From: Candidatus Firestonebacteria bacterium RIFOXYD2_FULL_39_29
GTDB lineage: Bacteria > Oederibacteriota > D2-FULL-39-29
DNA: 45,027 bases
Direction: 5' to 3'
Assembly (NCBI GenBank): GCA_001778375.1
Contig: MFGV01000012.1
Span: 1-45,027 of the forward strand
In this document: piece after piece, positions 40,505 through 45,027 of the stretch
Position numbering within the stretch: position 1 is the stretch's first letter
Layout: every line of letters begins with the position of its first letter
The notes under the pieces: generated by a model
What the model saw: only the letters and a program-made list of their open reading frames with translations
What the model was told of the DNA's origin: nothing
Database searches by the model: none
Translations under genes and position numbers: made by a program

Positions 40505-43126
40505 TTAGAACTTGTACTTTTTTACAAGTTCAAGTTCTTCCGCCCGTGTCTTTATCGTGCCGTCCAGCTTCAGGTTTAAGAGCTCTTTGAATATTTCTTT
40601 ATAAACAGGACCGGGTTTTATGCCGTAGGCTTTTAAATCTTCACCTGTCACATCTACCTTTATTTTGTATAAGGAAGATAAATACAGGTGAATTCTTTGT
40701 CTGGCGCGCATGGATTTGGATTTTGACATGTAAAATAACAGACCTTCGTAAGAGACTTTAAAAAGCAGATTATACACCTCGCTATTCTTCATCTTTACTT
40801 TTTCCAGAATACGGAGTATTTCTTTTTCCCCGGTCCTTATCTGTGAAAGCTGGGCTATAACCTTAGAAGATAACTTAAATTTTTCGCAAATGTGGGTGAT
40901 CTGGTCCAGATTAAGATCATCTACAAGCGCAAGAAAATTCACAAGCCATCTGTCAACAGGATCATCAAGAAAAAGAACTTCCACCGTAAAACTATTGGTA
41001 ATCTCCCTGAAAATATGTTTTTTCGCGGGAGTTACTTTAATACCGGGGTGAATATATTTCAGCACATCAAGTTCTCTCATCCTGTCAATGGCTTTTAAAG
41101 GAAGGTCCTCGCTTAGAATAAGCACCAGTTCATCTTTCATTTTATAAGTGGCAAGCTGGTCGAACATTTCCAGATCAAGAGCATTATCCAAAAAATTCAT
41201 GGAGCTTTCTTCCATCTTAAACCCGTACCGTTGTTCGAAACGGATTGCCCGAAAGATCCTGGTCGGGTCTTCCACAAAACTCATATTATGCATAACCTTT
41301 ATCTGCTTTTCCTGTAAGTCCTTCTGCGCGCCGAAGAAATCAACCAGCATGCCAAAATCCTGGCGGTTTAATTCAATTGCCATGGCATTAATGGTAAAAT
41401 CGCGCCTGTAAAGGTCATATTTAATCTTGGAAAATTCAACGGTAGGAGCACTCGCCGGATACGCATAAAATTCCACCCTGGCTGTTGCGACATCTATTTT
41501 AAACCCGCCGGGTAAATTAAGTACGGCCGTGCCAAATTTTTTATGTTTTTTTATATCCGCGTTCAATTTCTTTGCCAGAACAGAAGCAAAACCTATTCCA
41601 TCACCTTCGATAACAATATCCATGTCAAAGTTCTCAATGTTCAAAAGAAGATCTCTCACAAAGCCGCCGACCACATAAACCTTACATTTTTCTTTATCTG
41701 CGAGTTTTCCTATCTCCTGAAGCAGACTGTAGACTTTTCCTCCCAGTCTTTTCTCCATAAGATCTTTTACATTATGCAAGTGCGGATCAGCGCTTTCCAG
41801 TTTTTTCTCTATCTGGATAATTTTATCTTTCATAATATCTTTGTTAAGGCTTCTAAGAACATCTGTTCTGGTCACAATACCTTTTATTATTAAACTGCTG
41901 TCTATAACAGGGATCTTCCCGACACCTTCGTCTATCATAAGTTTTTGAATATCTGATACGGCTGTTTCCGGACCTACAGTTTTAACATTTGTACACATAT
42001 AACCGGATACTTCCGCATCATTAAGCTTATGTTGTATTGCTTTATCAAGATCCGAGATTGAAACAATACCCATCAGGATATTACCCTCTGCGACAGGAAG
42101 CGAACTGTGATTAAAGCGAAGCATTATTTTCCTTGCTTCTTCTACGGTTACATCAGATTTAATGGTTAATACCGGATTACTCATGATGTCTGACGCAATC
42201 ATAAAAGGCCTGGTCTTTTCGCGGAGAATTCGAAGAAGCTTTTCTTTTACATCAAAAAGAGTACCTTCCTTAAGCGTTGCGGAAGCAGCTACTTTATGAC
42301 CCCCGCCCCCAAACTCCTTCATTATTTCACCTGCATTTATTTCATCAAGTGAAGACCTGCACACAAGGTGAATACGCTCGGGCAGCTTTACAATAACAAA
42401 AATGCAGTCCAGATTTCCCATATCACGAAGCTTATGCACCACCAGCGCAATATCCTTTACAAACCTGTCCATCTCAGTAACCGCAATACGAACAGGCAGA
42501 CTCTTTACGTCATAGGTTTCAATAGAATTAAGAAGTTTACGAAAGAGCGCATCCTGTTCGGCCGAAAAACCTTCTTTAAGAAAATCTCTCGCAATATTAA
42601 TTTTTGCGCCGCACTCTATAAGGTACGCCATCATCTGAAAATCAAGAGGAGTAACCGTCAAAAATTCGAAGGAACCCGTTTCTTCATAAAGGGCTATGGC
42701 ATAAAGTGTCGCCTCAGTCTCGCTTATGGCTATTTTTTCTTCTTTGAATTTGAGAAGGAACTTTGTAATAGCGCAACCGACCCTGACGTTTTTCATTATC
42801 TCCTCTCCGGAAATATCATCTTCCCCTTCAGGGTGATGATCCCAGATAGTTACCTTAAGATTTTTATTATTCAGGATTTTAACCAGTTCACCGATGCGCT
42901 TCTTTGCCTTAGTATCAACGACTATAAGATCGTCAACTTCATTGAGGTCGATATCTTTAACCTTATAGACTTTAAATTCATTGCTATAAAGGGCGAGATA
43001 TTCATTAACCTTCTTCTCTGCGTTTCCGGGAAATACCATGACGGCATCGGGATAGAGTTTTTGTGCGGCAACCAGAGAGGCGAGGGCGTCAAAATCAGCA
43101 TTAGTATGGGTAGTGATGATTCTCAC
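40505..43126 (-). CDS. DHH-CBS-tRNA nucleotidyltransferase/poly(A) polymerase family protein
   Basis: The 873-residue protein has four parts. A DHH phosphoesterase domain (about 1-145, TTHTNADFDALAS and DHHPEGEDD) comes first, then a DHHA1-like region with GGGGHKVAA (about 170-305). A CBS pair follows (about 312-435), and then a class II tRNA nucleotidyltransferase domain (about 470-870, VYVVGGFVRDLLL, NFDMDIVIEGDG, RRDFTINAMAI, DPTRIFRAIRFEQRYGF). This fusion is known from several deltaproteobacterial and related genomes as a tRNA A- or CCA-adding enzyme. tRNA-Leu here lacks an encoded CCA, so such an activity is needed. Whether it adds A only or the whole CCA cannot be told. The start is GTG in a GTGA overlap with the HD-GYP gene. 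Confidence 0.93.
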   Translation of the reverse strand: MRIITTHTNADFDALASLVAAQKLYPDAVMVFPGNAEKKVNEYLALYSNEFKVYKVKDIDLNEVDDLIVVDTKAKKRIGELVKILNNKNLKVTIWDHHPEGEDDISGEEIMKNVRVGCAITKFLLKFKEEKIAISETEATLYAIALYEETGSFEFLTVTPLDFQMMAYLIECGAKINIARDFLKEGFSAEQDALFRKLLNSIETYDVKSLPVRIAVTEMDRFVKDIALVVHKLRDMGNLDCIFVIVKLPERIHLVCRSSLDEINAGEIMKEFGGGGHKVAASATLKEGTLFDVKEKLLRILREKTRPFMIASDIMSNPVLTIKSDVTVEEARKIMLRFNHSSLPVAEGNILMGIVSISDLDKAIQHKLNDAEVSGYMCTNVKTVGPETAVSDIQKLMIDEGVGKIPVIDSSLIIKGIVTRTDVLRSLNKDIMKDKIIQIEKKLESADPHLHNVKDLMEKRLGGKVYSLLQEIGKLADKEKCKVYVVGGFVRDLLLNIENFDMDIVIEGDGIGFASVLAKKLNADIKKHKKFGTAVLNLPGGFKIDVATARVEFYAYPASAPTVEFSKIKYDLYRRDFTINAMAIELNRQDFGMLVDFFGAQKDLQEKQIKVMHNMSFVEDPTRIFRAIRFEQRYGFKMEESSMNFLDNALDLEMFDQLATYKMKDELVLILSEDLPLKAIDRMRELDVLKYIHPGIKVTPAKKHIFREITNSFTVEVLFLDDPVDRWLVNFLALVDDLNLDQITHICEKFKLSSKVIAQLSQIRTGEKEILRILEKVKMKNSEVYNLLFKVSYEGLLFYMSKSKSMRARQRIHLYLSSLYKIKVDVTGEDLKAYGIKPGPVYKEIFKELLNLKLDGTIKTRAEELELVKKYKF

Positions 43127-44892
43127 TTATTACCAAGAACCTTTATAAAAGCATTAACTATATCGGGATCGAATTGAGAACCGGAATTTTTTTCAAGTTC
43201 CACTACCGCAATATTTTGTTCCATGCCTTTTCTATAAGGCCTGTCAGAAGTCATAGCGTCATAGGAATCTGCCACCGAGAGAATTCTTGCTATAAGAGGT
43301 ATCTCTTCCTGTTTTATCCCGTCAGGATACCCGCCGCCGTCAAATCTTTCATGATGTCCCCTGATGAAAGTTGAGATCCCTTTCATAAATTCAAGCGGAC
43401 CCAGTATTTGAGCTCCTTTATCCGAATGAAGTTTTACCTCAGCTCTTTCCGCAGTGGTAAGCGGCCCCTGTTTGGAAAGTATATCATCCTTTATTGCAAT
43501 TTTACCTATATCATGCAGTTTTCCCGCATATCTAATAGTAGTGATCTCTGCTTCCGACAATCCCATAACTTTTGCAATATCAAGCGCATACTGGGTAACC
43601 CTGTCGGAGTGACCCTTTGTATAAGGATCTCTGGCTTCTATTGTCAGAGCAAGCGTTTGAATGGTCTCAAAATAACTTTTATTTAAATTCTCGTAAAGCC
43701 TGGTATTTTCTATTGCCACCGCGCACTCAGCCGCGAAGGTGGAAAGAAGGTTAATCTCTTCCTGCATAAACACATGCTCAATATTTTTATAAATTGTCAG
43801 AGTTCCGATAATTTTTTCTTTAAGAGCAATGGGTACTGAAAGCTGGCTTATAATACCCTCTTTTTGAGCCGCAATCGTTGAAAGATATCTTTTATCCTCA
43901 AGCACATTTGAGATTGCAATCGGTTTTCCTTCTTTTACCACATTACCGTTTATCCCCTGACCGACTTTAATTTTAGAAACTTTTTTTACAAACTCCTCGC
44001 TCAATCCTACCGAAGCCCTTATCCTCAAGGTATCGCCATCTTCATCAAGAAGCCTGAGAGAGCAAACCTCTACATCCATTATCTCTTTGGCTTTATCAAC
44101 AATGAGCTGGAGCACATAACCAAGCTCTTTCATGGACGCAACTTCCTTGCTTATTTCCAAAAGAGTCGTCAGGGCTTTTAGTTTATCCGTTACCTCCCTG
44201 TACATCCTTGCATTATCAATAGCAATGGCCGCTTGAGTAGCTATAATCATCAGGCAGTAAAGATCATCCTCATTGAACTTCTGGGATTTTGTCTTACTGT
44301 TAACATTAATAACACCGATAACTTTATCTTTTACCGTAAGAGGAACACTTATTAGACATTTACCGTTATAAATAGGATTTCCGGTGCCTTTAAATCTGGG
44401 ATCTTTGCTGATATCAGGGACAAACAAAGGTTCATTTGACTCTGCAACACGCCCTGCAATACCCTCTCCCAGTTTTAGGATGGTTTTTTTTGTTATCTCT
44501 TCTGAAAGCCCTTTTGCAGAAAATATCTTAAGCTCTTTTTTTTCCGGATCCAACAACATAAGCGAGCAGACTTCCGTATCAAGAAGCCTCGAGGTAACAC
44601 TCACGATAAGATCCATTAATTCCTGAAGGGTCATCTGAGAAACTACACCCTTACTTATATCAAAAATAGAGGTAAGAGGTATTTTGTCTTCCGAGATTGT
44701 ATTTCTGATCATAGAAATGAGGTCTTGCCCCGTTTCCGGTATAGAAGAAACCAGCTTTCCGCCAAAATCAATAACGGAATCTATAGTCTCCGTTATTTTA
44801 TCTTTATCTTTTCTCCGGTATTTGAGGATTATAGCAATAAGTACAATGATTATTACGAAGAGCACTATGTTTATATAAATCGCATTATTCAT
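43123..44892 (-). CDS. GAF-GAF-HD-GYP cyclic-di-GMP phosphodiesterase
   Basis: Starting at Met 44892, the 589-residue protein has an N-terminal transmembrane anchor, two tandem GAF domains (about 85-235 and 245-395) and a C-terminal HD-GYP domain (about 400-585). The HD-GYP motifs are intact: KLHDIGKIAI, HHERFDGGGYPDG and ILSVADSYDAMTSDRPYR. It should hydrolyse c-di-GMP in response to GAF ligands or partners, opposing the cyclase at 16842. A TTG 18 nt further upstream is in frame, but it lies within the promoter and has no ribosome site, so I prefer the ATG. It overlaps the tRNA nucleotidyltransferase gene by 4 bp. Confidence 0.93.
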   Translation of the reverse strand: MNNAIYINIVLFVIIIVLIAIILKYRRKDKDKITETIDSVIDFGGKLVSSIPETGQDLISMIRNTISEDKIPLTSIFDISKGVVSQMTLQELMDLIVSVTSRLLDTEVCSLMLLDPEKKELKIFSAKGLSEEITKKTILKLGEGIAGRVAESNEPLFVPDISKDPRFKGTGNPIYNGKCLISVPLTVKDKVIGVINVNSKTKSQKFNEDDLYCLMIIATQAAIAIDNARMYREVTDKLKALTTLLEISKEVASMKELGYVLQLIVDKAKEIMDVEVCSLRLLDEDGDTLRIRASVGLSEEFVKKVSKIKVGQGINGNVVKEGKPIAISNVLEDKRYLSTIAAQKEGIISQLSVPIALKEKIIGTLTIYKNIEHVFMQEEINLLSTFAAECAVAIENTRLYENLNKSYFETIQTLALTIEARDPYTKGHSDRVTQYALDIAKVMGLSEAEITTIRYAGKLHDIGKIAIKDDILSKQGPLTTAERAEVKLHSDKGAQILGPLEFMKGISTFIRGHHERFDGGGYPDGIKQEEIPLIARILSVADSYDAMTSDRPYRKGMEQNIAVVELEKNSGSQFDPDIVNAFIKVLGNK

Positions 44893-44898
44893 AAGTAC

Positions 44899-44927
44899 AT
44901 TATAACTCAATTTTTGCGATTTGTAAA
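44899..44927 (-). promoter_or_regulatory. Leaderless promoter of the HD-GYP gene
   Basis: TTTACA (44922-44927), a 17-bp spacer and TATAAT (44899-44904) form a strong sigma-70 promoter on the minus strand. The -10 ends 6 nt before the ATG at 44892, so transcription should begin at or next to the start codon. No Shine-Dalgarno is present. Nothing else was recognised in 44928-45027. Confidence 0.6.
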
Positions 44928-45027
44928 GGTGGGGGGCAGCGATTCCGCAACAAGCAAATTAAGCCATAACTTTTGCACTGAAAAATCAAGGATTTTATTC
45001 TTTTGTGACCCGTGTTAATAATTATAC

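Noticed and set aside
42368-43177. Long plus-strand ORF opposite the tRNA nucleotidyltransferase gene
   Set aside because: It lies antisense to a well-supported gene, has no ribosome site and no recognisable family features.
44893-44910. TTG start six codons upstream of the HD-GYP ATG
   Set aside because: It would place the -10 hexamer within the coding region and has no ribosome site.

Overview
The window is a bacterial chromosome segment, moderately AT-rich by eye, with almost all genes on the minus strand, compact operons and overlapping stop/start codons. Split glycyl-tRNA synthetase (glyQ/glyS), SMC partners scpA/scpB, an O-antigen-type glycan operon, c-di-GMP enzymes and PilZ receptors, and secreted PQQ-propeller proteins of a kind common in PVC-type bacteria point to an uncultivated diderm lineage. 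The phylum cannot be fixed from the sequence alone. No phage, plasmid, transposase, integrase or CRISPR array is visible.

Layout. 1-226: a boxA-like antitermination signal facing out of the left edge, inside an inverted-repeat spacer. 227-5331 (minus): a MauE-type membrane protein with an anchored rhodanese, then a LolCDE/MacB-type ABC exporter. 5519-8096 (plus): two paralogous secreted beta-propellers. 8295-11229: glyS and glyQ. 11468-14262: a large anchored Ig-like protein diverging from a small anchored protein with a duplicated unknown domain. 14301-18796: RNase R, tRNA-Leu(CAG), a GAF-GGDEF diguanylate cyclase and tRNA-His. 18988-24971: two large rhamnosidase-like glycosidases without signal peptides. 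25094-27646: a winged-helix regulator and a nucleotidyltransferase fused to a membrane-anchored zinc metallopeptidase, behind a twin-operator promoter, plus a small PH-domain protein. 27714-33263: aroQ leading a surface-glycan operon (polymerase/ligase, glycosyltransferase, polyprenyl-phosphate sugar transferase). 33438-34238: an amidohydrolase bracketed by two related repeat elements. 34475-40096: one tightly packed seven-gene run (site-2 protease, trpS, scpA, scpB, two PilZ-cNMP proteins, pheA). 40505-44892: a DHH-CBS-tRNA nucleotidyltransferase and a GAF-GAF-HD-GYP phosphodiesterase.

Themes. Second-messenger signalling recurs: one diguanylate cyclase, one HD-GYP phosphodiesterase and two PilZ-CNB proteins that could read both c-di-GMP and a cyclic mononucleotide. 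The glycan operon and the two glycosidases suggest surface-polysaccharide synthesis and rhamnoside use.

The most unusual signals are in the spacers. At least five spacers (11230-11467, 16407-16752, 33264-33437, 34239-34474, 40097-40504) carry related core sequences between arms made of short words repeated about once per helical turn. Two tRNA genes are abutted at their 3' ends by perfect 10-11-bp palindromes with a shared apex. A 32-bp palindrome looks inserted with a 7-bp target duplication. Several genes have a -10 hexamer 5-6 nt before the start codon and no Shine-Dalgarno, suggesting leaderless mRNAs.
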